Assembly: GCF_021699195.1 (NCBI RefSeq)
Contig: NZ_SSXE01000068.1
Span: 1-45,025 of the forward strand
Origin: Nonomuraea sp. MG754425
Lineage (GTDB): Bacteria; Actinomycetota; Actinomycetes; Streptosporangiales; Streptosporangiaceae
Reading direction: 5' to 3'
DNA: 45,025 nt
Numbering within the stretch: position 1 is the stretch's first letter; every line of letters begins with the position of its first letter. The position numbers were made by a program, and so were the translations under genes. Below, piece after piece: positions 1 to 6,311 of this stretch. The notes below the pieces were generated by a model. That model searched no databases, was not told the DNA's origin, and worked only from the letters and a program-made list of their open reading frames with translations.

Positions 1-450
1 GTCGCTGCACAGGCAGGGGGAGCCGGCGGGCTGGTACGGCAGCAGCCAGGTGCGGGCCTGCGCGTCGAGGACGCCGATGCCGGAGGCCCATTTGATCTCG
101 CCGAGGGGGCGGGTGAGGTCGCCCATCTCGCCGGCCCAGGACAGGTGTTTGTCGGTGCCGGTGTTGGACAGCCGGATCTGGACGACGAGGTGCTTGCCCT
201 TGACGCGGTTGAGTCCGACGACCTCGACCTTGAGGTTTTCGGTCATGGTGCTGCGGGTTTCGGCCAGGGCCGGCCGGGTGTCCTGACCCGATGCCTCGGC
301 GGTGGTGGGGGGTGGAGCGCTGGTGGCCGGGGCGCTCGACGCCGGCGCGGTGGTGGCGGGCGGGGGTGCGGCGGCCTTCGTCGGCAGCATCCCGCACCCG
401 GTCGTGGCCAGCGCGAGCACGGTCGTCAGGGCCAAAATCCGGTGAGCCAT
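1..450 (-). CDS. Putative secreted lipoprotein, cut by left edge
   Basis: The reading frame opens at an ATG (448-450, minus strand) and runs off the left edge without a stop, so only the first 150 codons are seen. The N-terminus is a short lipoprotein-type signal sequence: Arg at residue 4, a hydrophobic stretch, then a lipobox-like LATTGC with the likely lipidated Cys19. A low-complexity Ala/Pro/Thr/Ser linker follows (about residues 23-57), and then a folded-looking domain with several beta-strand-like segments. A CLC motif lies close to the window edge. The architecture suggests an exported, membrane-tethered protein. Similar N-terminal modules precede OmpA-like domains in actinomycetes, but that is only a possibility because the C-terminus is missing. 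No clear Shine-Dalgarno is visible. Confidence 0.7.
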   Translation of the reverse strand, partial: MAHRILALTTVLALATTGCGMLPTKAAAPPPATTAPASSAPATSAPPPTTAEASGQDTRPALAETRSTMTENLKVEVVGLNRVKGKHLVVQIRLSNTGTDKHLSWAGEMGDLTRPLGEIKWASGIGVLDAQARTWLLPYQPAGSPCLCSD

Positions 451-685
451 GGGGGAGAACCTATCTTGTCCGAAATTGTGGCGTTCGGGCCGCATGAGAG
501 CGCCTGAGGTGTCCCGCCCGCCGGTCGCGCATACGACACCGCCAGGAGCAGGCCCGAACCTACGGCAACTCCTGCTGGTCGGTGCATCGGTCGGCGCCCG
601 GGATCGCGATAGTCACCCGCGAGTCCTCAGGCTGCGACATGACCCGGTTTCGTGCTGCGGGCCGGGGTGACCGAAGGACGAGCGA
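451..685. other. Intergenic region between two minus-strand genes
   Basis: This 235-bp gap lies downstream of the flavin reductase and upstream of the lipoprotein. I see no convincing open frame, tRNA or strong terminator. It presumably carries the lipoprotein promoter. Confidence 0.4.
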
Positions 686-1273
686 TCAGGCGCGTTGCAG
701 CGCCGCGCGGCGGCGGGCGTGCGTCCTGGACAGGGAGATTACCTGACTGAGCATCACCTGGAGCCGGGCTCGGGCCGGTTCCTCCGCCGGGGAGCCGGTC
801 TCGTCGATCAGCGCACGGTCGCCGGACAGCGTGACCCCCAGCGGCGTGGGCCAGCCGCGCAACGCGTGCCCGATCGTCCTGAGCATGGCCAGGGTGGTGG
901 TGGCGCCCTGCTCTCCCTGGGCCAGCGCCACGCAGCCGATCGGGCGGCCGTCCAGCAGGGGCCGGTCGGGGTCGGCGAGCTCGTTGACGTAGTCGAGAGC
1001 GTTCTTCAGCAGGCCGGTCACCGCGCCGTGGTAGGAGGGGGACACCAGGACCACGCCGTCGGCACGTTCCATGACGTCCAGGTACTCGCGTACGGAGGGG
1101 GGAACGTCGGCGGCCGGGCGGTAGAAGGGGAACTGCAGCTCGACCCCTCGGAACACTCTCGCCCGTACGCCTTCGCCGACGCACCGGGCCGCGCACCACG
1201 TGGCGACGCGGTCGGACTTGGAGCCGCTGGTGAGCGACCCGCTGAGCAGGACGACCTCCGGCACGGCACTCAT
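686..1273 (-). CDS. NAD(P)H-dependent FMN reductase, flavodoxin fold
   Basis: This 195-residue protein fits the NADPH-dependent FMN reductase family (SsuE/ArsH/ChrR-like flavodoxin fold). The phosphate-binding loop SGSLTSGSKS is at residues 11-20, SPSYHG at 78-83 binds near the isoalloxazine ring, and the following LKNALDY (89-95) is typical. The family reduces FMN or FAD with NAD(P)H and often feeds a separate flavin monooxygenase. Here the acyl-CoA-dehydrogenase-like oxygenase at 4759-5961 would be the natural client (inference). Its ATG (1271-1273) overlaps the stop of a 38-codon frame upstream in an ATGA arrangement, which suggests translational coupling. A longer in-frame start at 1319 is possible, but it would replace a good family-type N-terminus with unrelated residues. 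Confidence 0.85.
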   Translation of the reverse strand: MSAVPEVVLLSGSLTSGSKSDRVATWCAARCVGEGVRARVFRGVELQFPFYRPAADVPPSVREYLDVMERADGVVLVSPSYHGAVTGLLKNALDYVNELADPDRPLLDGRPIGCVALAQGEQGATTTLAMLRTIGHALRGWPTPLGVTLSGDRALIDETGSPAEEPARARLQVMLSQVISLSRTHARRRAALQRA

Positions 1274-1386
1274 ACCGGTGCCATTTCATTCTCGACTTCG
1301 TCCGGAATGAAATTGACATTGCTCGTGTCGTATTCGAGTTGAGCAGACCCTGCGACGCCGGAGTCCATATCGAAACGGCTTTCCAT
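1270..1386 (-). CDS. Putative acidic 38-residue peptide coupled to the FMN reductase
   Basis: A short minus-strand frame starts at ATG 1384-1386, with GGAG eight bases upstream (1395-1398). It ends at TGA 1270-1272, overlapping the reductase ATG by ATGA. The product is strongly acidic, with a Tyr-Asp-Thr-Ser-Asn segment in the middle and Asp/Glu-rich residues before the ending Met-Ala-Pro-Val. It has no signal peptide, membrane segment or Cys. Its third-position GC (about 57 % by my count) is far below that of the neighbouring enzymes. I recognise no family. It could be a peptide substrate, a leader controlling translation of the reductase, or chance. The Shine-Dalgarno and the exact overlap favour real translation. 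Confidence 0.45.
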   Translation of the reverse strand: MESRFDMDSGVAGSAQLEYDTSNVNFIPDEVENEMAPV

Positions 1387-1722
1387 GGAATCGGCTCCAG
1401 CGGTGTCGGCGCATCAAGTGGTCTTTATCTTGACAAGATCATTAATTCATGTCAATGCCCTGACCGGGGGCTTTCAAGATTGCTGCCCTCGCCAAAAGGA
1501 TATTTTCGGCGTGTTTCGACAAATGCTCCGGAGATCGGAGATGCCTGGTCGCACAAATGGGTTCGAAGCCCATGGCGGGGCCTCGTCTCGAATGGCAAAA
1601 CTACATATTGCCATTGGCTGATTACGCAATGTAGTGTCCCCAGGTAGAGGCCATGATCCGGCGGCGGCGGTTGTTTCGGCACGGCGCCGCTCGCTGGTGG
1701 ATCGCCCACGGAAGGGGAGGTC
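1387..1722. promoter_or_regulatory. Lower-GC divergent regulatory region
   Basis: This region separates the minus-strand peptide/reductase unit from the plus-strand queC operon and must hold promoters for both. It is visibly less GC-rich than the flanking genes. It contains the perfect 6-bp inverted repeat TTGACA (1430-1435) / TGTCAA (1450-1455) with a 14-bp AT-rich spacer, a candidate operator or promoter element. A hairpin at 1557-1573 resembles a tRNA T-arm but no tRNA can be built around it. Confidence 0.4.
1430..1455. promoter_or_regulatory. Candidate operator TTGACA-N14-TGTCAA
   Basis: The perfect 6-bp inverted repeat has half-sites 20 bp apart, about two helical turns, as expected for a dimeric regulator. 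The left half also matches a -35 hexamer. It lies in the divergent promoter region of the queC operon and the reductase unit. No cognate regulator gene is next to it. Confidence 0.35.
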
Positions 1723-1845
1723 ATGCCGGTTTCACTGTCCAGCTCGGCCGCTCGGATCCACGAACCGGTCACGAGCAGTCGGCAGTCGGCCGCGGTCTGC
1801 GCGGTCGCCGACCTCGTACGGACCGGCCGAGGACCGGCCGGATGA
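1723..1845 (+). CDS. Putative 40-residue peptide translationally coupled to queC
   Basis: The ATG at 1723-1725 follows a strong Shine-Dalgarno (GGGGAGG, 1714-1720). The frame runs 40 codons to a TGA at 1843-1845, which overlaps the queC ATG (1842-1844) as ATGA. The product is Ser/Ala/Arg-rich with a single Cys 15 residues from the end. It has no signal peptide or membrane helix. The segment Ala-Ala-Val-Cys-Ala, ten residues, then Pro-Ala-Gly-stop recurs with identical spacing in the small frame before the FAD oxidase gene at 6225-6311. Queued before queC, it may be a leader peptide that sets queC translation, or a product in its own right. The family is unknown to me. Confidence 0.5.
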   Translation: MPVSLSSSAARIHEPVTSSRQSAAVCAVADLVRTGRGPAG

Positions 1846-2567
1846 CGGCCGACGGCGCGGACACCCCGCTGGCCGTCGTGCTCTTCTCCGGCGGGCTCGA
1901 CTCCACGGTGCTGGCCGCCCACTATCGCCGGACCCACCGGCTGCTGCTGCTCTCCTTCGACTACGGCCAGCGGCACGGGCCACGCGAACTGGCGGCCGGC
2001 CGGGAGGTGGCCGCGCACCTGGCCGCCGAGCACCACACGGTGACGGTGAGCGGTCTCGGCCCCCTCCTCACCGGGTGCTCGCTGACCGACCGCAGCCAGA
2101 CCGTACCGAGCCTGGTGCCTTCCGAGGAGGCCCTGAGGTCGATCACCATCCCCAACCGCAACGCCTTCATCACCGACATGGCGGTGGCCATCGCGATGGC
2201 GCGCCACGCCGAGGTGGTGGCGCTCGGGGTGCACCACACGCGAGAGGGATATCCGATGCCCGACGGCCGGCCCGACTTCTTCGCGGCCTACCAGGAGATG
2301 GTGCGCCTGGCCTCCCGCGGCTTCCACACGCCCCGGGTGGAGGTCCCGTTCGTCGGCATGCAGAAGGAGGAGATCGTCGCCTACGGCGTGCGACTGGACG
2401 CGCCGATGGACAGGAGCTGGACCTGCTACCTCGACGGCCCGGTCCACTGCGGCACCTGCCTGGCCTGCCTGACCCGCAGGAGCGCCTTCGCCCTCGGCGC
2501 GGCGCCCGATCCGACCGTCTACGACAGCGAGGCCATCGATGACCCATCAGATCCGCGTCCGGCATAA
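1842..2567 (+). CDS. queC: 7-cyano-7-deazaguanine (preQ0) synthase QueC
   Basis: This 241-residue protein is a QueC-family enzyme, which uses ATP and ammonia to convert 7-carboxy-7-deazaguanine to preQ0 through an adenylated amide. The PP-loop ATP motif SGGLDST is at residues 16-22, and the family block IPNRNAF is at 103-109. The zinc-binding cysteines near the C-terminus are C195, C203, C206 and C209. I place the start at ATG 1842 because family similarity begins just after it and it overlaps the stop of the small upstream frame. The open frame continues further upstream without family resemblance. The gene overlaps queD by 29 bp, so queC-queD-folE form one operon. Confidence 0.93.
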   Translation: MTADGADTPLAVVLFSGGLDSTVLAAHYRRTHRLLLLSFDYGQRHGPRELAAGREVAAHLAAEHHTVTVSGLGPLLTGCSLTDRSQTVPSLVPSEEALRSITIPNRNAFITDMAVAIAMARHAEVVALGVHHTREGYPMPDGRPDFFAAYQEMVRLASRGFHTPRVEVPFVGMQKEEIVAYGVRLDAPMDRSWTCYLDGPVHCGTCLACLTRRSAFALGAAPDPTVYDSEAIDDPSDPRPA

Positions 2568-3057
2568 CTTCGAGACCGCGCACCGCCTGCCGCACCTGGC
2601 CGGCAAATGCGTCAACCTGCACGGCCACTCGTGGTGGGCCGAGGTCACCGTGCGGGCGGGCCGGCTGAGCGAGGACCAGACGGTCGTCGAGTTCGGAGCG
2701 TTCAAGAAGGCGCTGCGGGCGTTCATCGACGAGCATCTCGACCATGGCGCGATGCTGGGCGCCGGCGATCCGCTCGCCCCGCTGCTCGCCGCGCACGGCA
2801 GCAAGGTCTACCTCTTCGGCGAGCCGCCGTACGCCCGCGATCTGCCCTACCCGACGGTCGAGGCGGTGGCGGTGCTGCTGGCCAGGGTCGCCCAGGTCAT
2901 CCTGGACGACCAGCCGCGCGCCGCCGGCGCGACGGTCAGCCGGGTCGAGGTGACCGAGACGCACGTCAACGCGGCCGAGTTCGTGCCCCGGTCCGGCTCG
3001 CCGGGCGAGGAGCAGGCGCCGAGCGGCGTCCCACTGGCCTCCGGGGTGGCGCCGTGA
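2539..3057 (+). CDS. queD: 6-carboxytetrahydropterin synthase, QueD/PTPS family
   Basis: This 172-residue protein belongs to the 6-pyruvoyl-tetrahydropterin synthase/QueD family. The expected zinc ligands are H15, H28 and H30 (NLHGH), the catalytic Cys is C24, and the Asp-His pair is D68-H69 (LDHG). The PTVEAVA block (105-111, E108) and a Glu near residue 140 complete the pterin site. It would convert dihydroneopterin triphosphate, the FolE product, to 6-carboxytetrahydropterin. The last 20 or so residues are an extra low-complexity tail. The stop overlaps the folE GTG (GTGA), indicating tight coupling. Confidence 0.9.
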   Translation: MTHQIRVRHNFETAHRLPHLAGKCVNLHGHSWWAEVTVRAGRLSEDQTVVEFGAFKKALRAFIDEHLDHGAMLGAGDPLAPLLAAHGSKVYLFGEPPYARDLPYPTVEAVAVLLARVAQVILDDQPRAAGATVSRVEVTETHVNAAEFVPRSGSPGEEQAPSGVPLASGVAP

Positions 3058-3659
3058 CCGTCGAGGACCTACCGGAAGAGGTGGTCTCCGCCGTCGTCGC
3101 CGATCAGGCTTCGCTGCACGCGCGGCGGATGATGGCCGCGCTGGGCCTCCCGCTGGACACGCCGGGGCTCGCCGACACCCCCGCCCGGCTCGTGGCGGCG
3201 CTACGCGAGCTGACCGCCGGACTGCGCGAAGACCCGGGACGGCATCTGGAGGTCACCTTCCCCCCGGAAGCCGCCAAGCCCGGCATCATCGCGGTCACCG
3301 ACATGCCGTTCATCTCCCTGTGCGAGCATCACCTGCTGCCCTTCGTCGGCACCATGACGGTCGCCTACCTGCCCGCGCCCGGCGCACCCATCGTCGGCCT
3401 GTCCAAGCTGGCCCGGATGGCGCAGGGGTTCGCCGCCCGGCCGCAGGTGCAGGAGCGCCTGGGCGAGCAGATCGTCGAAAGCCTGTCGACGCGGGCCGAC
3501 TGCCTGGGAGCCGCCTGCCACGTGACGGCCGAGCACTTCTGCATGACGCTGCGCGGGGTCAAGGCGGCCGGAGCCAGGATGACCACGCTTCACCTGAAAG
3601 GCGCCTTCGACCACGATCCGGTCATCCGCGACGGCTTCCTGCGCCTGCACCAGACCTGA
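3054..3659 (+). CDS. folE: GTP cyclohydrolase I FolE
   Basis: This 201-residue protein is GTP cyclohydrolase I (GTP to 7,8-dihydroneopterin triphosphate), the first step of both folate and 7-deazapurine routes. The zinc ligands are C90 and H93 in CEHHLLPF, and C163 in the EHFCMTLRGV block. The RPQVQERL motif lies near residues 129-136. The GTG start at 3054 overlaps the queD stop. A primary-metabolism folE is normally with folate genes, so this copy with queC and queD looks dedicated to a specialised pathway (inference). It ends 48 bp before the convergent methyltransferase stop. Confidence 0.92.
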   Translation: MTVEDLPEEVVSAVVADQASLHARRMMAALGLPLDTPGLADTPARLVAALRELTAGLREDPGRHLEVTFPPEAAKPGIIAVTDMPFISLCEHHLLPFVGTMTVAYLPAPGAPIVGLSKLARMAQGFAARPQVQERLGEQIVESLSTRADCLGAACHVTAEHFCMTLRGVKAAGARMTTLHLKGAFDHDPVIRDGFLRLHQT

Positions 3660-3707
3660 GGCTCCGTCACGAGCGTGTGCTCCCACCGGCGCAACCACCC
3701 GTCCGCC

Positions 3708-4712
3708 TCACTCATGTCGTGCTCCGCCGCCGTGGCGGAACTCGATGACGGACAGCCGGCCCACCTGACGGACCGAGGTGACGGTCAGGCCGGTGGGGGC
3801 CGCCAGATCGGCGATCTGCCCGACGCTGCGCTGGCGTCCGCCGAAGAAGACGAGCATCCGCAGGTCCACCATGGCGATGAACGGATCGGTCAGATCGGTG
3901 GGCTCGATCACCAGGACCGAGCCGGTCTCTCCCGCGGCCTCGGCGCAGCGGCGCAGGATGCGGGTGGCGTCCTCGTCGTCCCAGTTGTGCAGGATGTCGT
4001 ACAGCAGGTAGCCGCCGGCGGCGGGCAGCGGGTCGAAGAAGCTGCCCGCGACGACCTCGGCCCGGCCGGCCAGTCCGGCGCGGGCGAGGCGTTCGGTGGC
4101 CGCCGCGGCCGGGAGGGGCTGTTCGAGCAGGGTCGCGGTGAGCGTGGGGTGGGCGTTCAGCAGGGCGATCAGGAGTTCGCCGGTGCCGCCGCCGACGTCG
4201 ATGAAGTGGCGCAGGCGCGACCAGTCGTAGCCTGCGGCGAGGGCGGCTGCCGCGTGGGAGGTCTTGAGCGCCATGTCGGCGTCGAAGGAGCCCGACCAGG
4301 CCGGGTTGGCGGACAGATCCTGCCACAGCGGACGGCCGTAGCGTTCGGCGTAGGTGGCCCTGCCGGTGCGCACGGCCCGAGCGAGGTCCACGAAGCACAG
4401 GTCCGCGCGGCCGTGGCCGCCGTCCATGTCCAGGGCGCGGCGGGTCTGATCGGGATGCTCGTCCCGCAGACAGTCACCCAGTTCGGTCAGACGGTAACGG
4501 CCGTCCGGACCCTCGGCGAAGACGCCGACGGCGATCAGGTAGTTCATCAACCGGCGCAGCGCGCCGACGTCCGCGTCCGCGGCCCGGGCCAGCGAGTCCG
4601 CACCGTCGGCGCCGGCCGCCACGTGGTCGGCCAGTCGCAGGGTGGCGGCGGTGCGGATGGCCAGGGGCCTGGTCAGATCGGCCAGTTCCCGCATGCTTGG
4701 CGGCTCGGGCAC
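3708..4712 (-). CDS. SAM-dependent O-methyltransferase (acetylserotonin OMT type)
   Basis: From the GTG at 4710-4712 the protein has 334 residues and fits the plant-type O-methyltransferase family (Methyltransf_2) common in actinomycete natural-product clusters. An N-terminal helical dimerisation domain (about 8-110) is followed by the Rossmann domain. Motif I DVGGGTGE is at 172-179, GSFFDP at 223-228, and the HNWDD block carrying the usual catalytic His is at 242-246. GAGGAG lies six bases before this GTG. An alternative in-frame GTG at 4749-4751 sits just after the upstream gene's stop without a clear ribosome site. It is in an operon with the flavin monooxygenase. The acceptor cannot be told from sequence. 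Confidence 0.88.
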   Translation of the reverse strand: MPEPPSMRELADLTRPLAIRTAATLRLADHVAAGADGADSLARAADADVGALRRLMNYLIAVGVFAEGPDGRYRLTELGDCLRDEHPDQTRRALDMDGGHGRADLCFVDLARAVRTGRATYAERYGRPLWQDLSANPAWSGSFDADMALKTSHAAAALAAGYDWSRLRHFIDVGGGTGELLIALLNAHPTLTATLLEQPLPAAAATERLARAGLAGRAEVVAGSFFDPLPAAGGYLLYDILHNWDDEDATRILRRCAEAAGETGSVLVIEPTDLTDPFIAMVDLRMLVFFGGRQRSVGQIADLAAPTGLTVTSVRQVGRLSVIEFRHGGGARHE

Positions 4713-4758
4713 GGACGGCTCCTCGGGTTCGTCGGTGTGGGGGAGTGCCACCGGTCGG

Positions 4759-5961
4759 TCAGACGAGAACGTCCGCCACGGGGTCGCCGAACAGGATGCC
4801 GCCGACCTTCTCCACGACCCGATGCTGGGCGGCGATGTGCTGGCACGCGGTGATCGCGTCGCGCAGCCGCCGCTCCAGCGGGGTCCTGCCGCGATAGACC
4901 GCCTCCCCGCCGACCAGGTCGTAGAGCGTCTGGACAATCTGGCGGGCGGTGTGGAAGGCGTGGTACCGGGCCAGTACGGGCAGCGCCTGGTCACGTGCGG
5001 TCAGCGGCACCTCGGCCGCCAGTTGGAGCCACTGGCGCTCCAGCGAGGCGTACACGCCGGCGCGTGCGGCGGCCAGGAGCATCTCGCACTCGGCGACGGT
5101 GCTCCGGACCCGCGAGGACTGCCGCCAGGAGGCGCCGCGGCGGGGCGTCTGCTCCTGGCCGAGGGCGTAGACGTAGTCGAGGGATGAGCGGGCGATGCCG
5201 AGCGGGATGCCGGACATCTTCCGCAGGAGCGCGTCCGGATGGTACAGCGGGCCGCGGCGGTGCGGGGCGCCGAGCCGGAAGGTGTGCTCGTACGGGACGA
5301 ACAGGTTCTCGACCGTGTAGTGGCGGCTGCCGGTGCCCGCCAGGCCCGTGGTGTGCCAGGTGTCGTCGAGGATGACGTCGGCGGGCTCGGCGAGGAACAT
5401 CAGGACCTGCGGACGTTCCCGCTCGTCCAGCACCGGCCGGCCGTCACGGTGGACGACGCAACCGCCGGTGATGCGGTCGGCGTGGGTGCAACCGCTGCCG
5501 AACGCCCAGCGGCCCTCGATCCGGAAACCGCCGTCGGTCTCGTGCGCGCGTCCGACGGTGGCCACCTGACCTGCGGTGATCATGTCCAGCTCGGGATACA
5601 TCCGGCGAGCCGCGTCGGGCCCCAGGTGGCCCGCGTAGATCCCGGAGTCCATGCCGATCATGACGCACCAGCCGGTCGAGGCGTCGGCGACCGACACCTC
5701 CTCGACGAGGGCGACCTGCTCCATCGAGGTCATCTCGGGCCCGCCCCAGTCGGCCGGCATCGCCGCCCGGAACACCCCGCACGTCCGAAGCACCTCCACC
5801 AGGTCCCGCGGCAGGTGCCGCTGCTCCTCGGCCTGCTGGGCGAACTGTTCGACGTGGGCCAGCGCGCCGCGGACCCGGGCCATGATGTCGCTTCCCGTGA
5901 GAACTGCCGCCGGGCCGGGCTCGTCTGCCGGGCGGTGGACGGTTGGCGTTTCGGTGGACAT
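4759..5961 (-). CDS. Acyl-CoA-dehydrogenase-like flavin monooxygenase
   Basis: This 400-residue protein has the acyl-CoA dehydrogenase fold of two-component flavin monooxygenases (HsaA/HpaB/KijD3-like group). An N-terminal helical domain is followed by a beta domain with a TGxxGTGS-type block preceding a VP motif (around residue 210-230), and a C-terminal helical domain. These enzymes take reduced flavin from a separate reductase and hydroxylate or N-oxygenate small molecules. The FMN reductase at 686-1273 is a plausible partner. ATG 5959-5961 is chosen because the family-like sequence starts shortly after it and AAGGA lies upstream. A longer frame to 6084 is Arg/Gly-rich and unlikely. It is followed after 8-47 bp by the methyltransferase gene. 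Confidence 0.85.
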   Translation of the reverse strand: MSTETPTVHRPADEPGPAAVLTGSDIMARVRGALAHVEQFAQQAEEQRHLPRDLVEVLRTCGVFRAAMPADWGGPEMTSMEQVALVEEVSVADASTGWCVMIGMDSGIYAGHLGPDAARRMYPELDMITAGQVATVGRAHETDGGFRIEGRWAFGSGCTHADRITGGCVVHRDGRPVLDERERPQVLMFLAEPADVILDDTWHTTGLAGTGSRHYTVENLFVPYEHTFRLGAPHRRGPLYHPDALLRKMSGIPLGIARSSLDYVYALGQEQTPRRGASWRQSSRVRSTVAECEMLLAAARAGVYASLERQWLQLAAEVPLTARDQALPVLARYHAFHTARQIVQTLYDLVGGEAVYRGRTPLERRLRDAITACQHIAAQHRVVEKVGGILFGDPVADVLV

Positions 5962-6088
5962 GGGCTGCACATCCTTAGGCTCGATCGTGACGCCCGGTCC
6001 GCCGTCCGCGCCGCTTCCTCCGACGCGCTCTCCGAAACCGGGCGCTCGGCCGGGACGTTCGCGAGGGCAGCAGGGTCTGGTCATCGGA

Positions 6089-6138
6089 ATGACAATGTCG
6101 CCAGCCCTTACCGGTCAACCGACATCGCCGTATGTCAT
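6089..6138. promoter_or_regulatory. Nested inverted repeats in the divergent monooxygenase/oxidase promoter
   Basis: ATGACA (6089-6094) pairs with TGTCAT (6133-6138), and ATGTCG (6095-6100) with CGACAT (6120-6125). All halves contain a TGACA/TGTCR core like the operator candidate at 1430-1455. The site lies between the divergent flavin monooxygenase and FAD oxidase units, so a shared regulator could bind there (inference). Confidence 0.35.
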
Positions 6139-6224
6139 GAACGAGGACAGCCAGCCCTTGCTCTTTGCATAGAGTTATCATCCGGCTACTCTCGGTGCAA
6201 GGATTTCTGTCCCGAGGAGCCGCG

Positions 6225-6311
6225 ATGAGTCCCCCAGCCGCCCCACCTCCGCCCGCGGCGGTCTGCGCCACCGGGCGCCATCGCGACCTTCCGTACTTCC
6301 CCGCCGGATGA
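6225..6311 (+). CDS. Putative 28-residue peptide coupled to the FAD oxidase
   Basis: The ATG at 6225-6227 follows GAGGAG (6214-6219) at good spacing. The frame has 28 codons and its TGA (6309-6311) overlaps the oxidase ATG at 6308-6310 as ATGA. The product starts Pro/Ala-rich. Its C-terminal half is Ala-Ala-Val-Cys-Ala, ten residues, Pro-Ala-Gly-stop, the same spacing and end residues as the peptide before queC. The nucleotides around the shared Cys codon are also nearly identical. No signal sequence or known family is visible. Two independent small frames with the same tail suggest a real, perhaps regulatory, element. Confidence 0.5.
   Translation: MSPPAAPPPPAAVCATGRHRDLPYFPAG

Noticed and set aside
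1283..1313. 9-bp inverted repeat ATTTCATTC / GAATGAAAT as an operator
   Set aside because: It lies within the putative 38-codon peptide and very close to the reductase start, so coding sequence explains it at least as well. It was not listed as a regulatory site.
1557..1573. Hairpin ATGGG-TTCGAAG-CCCAT resembling a tRNA T-arm
   Set aside because: No matching acceptor stem, D-arm or seven-base anticodon loop can be folded from the upstream sequence, so it is not a tRNA gene.
1452..2447. Long open frame on the minus strand over queC
   Set aside because: It is an antisense shadow caused by high GC at third positions. The plus strand encodes an intact QueC.
2539..3057. Reading QueD as a eukaryote-type pyruvoyl-tetrahydropterin synthase for biopterin
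   Set aside because: The CVNLHGH active site and the operon with queC and folE favour the bacterial QueD role. No sepiapterin reductase is nearby.
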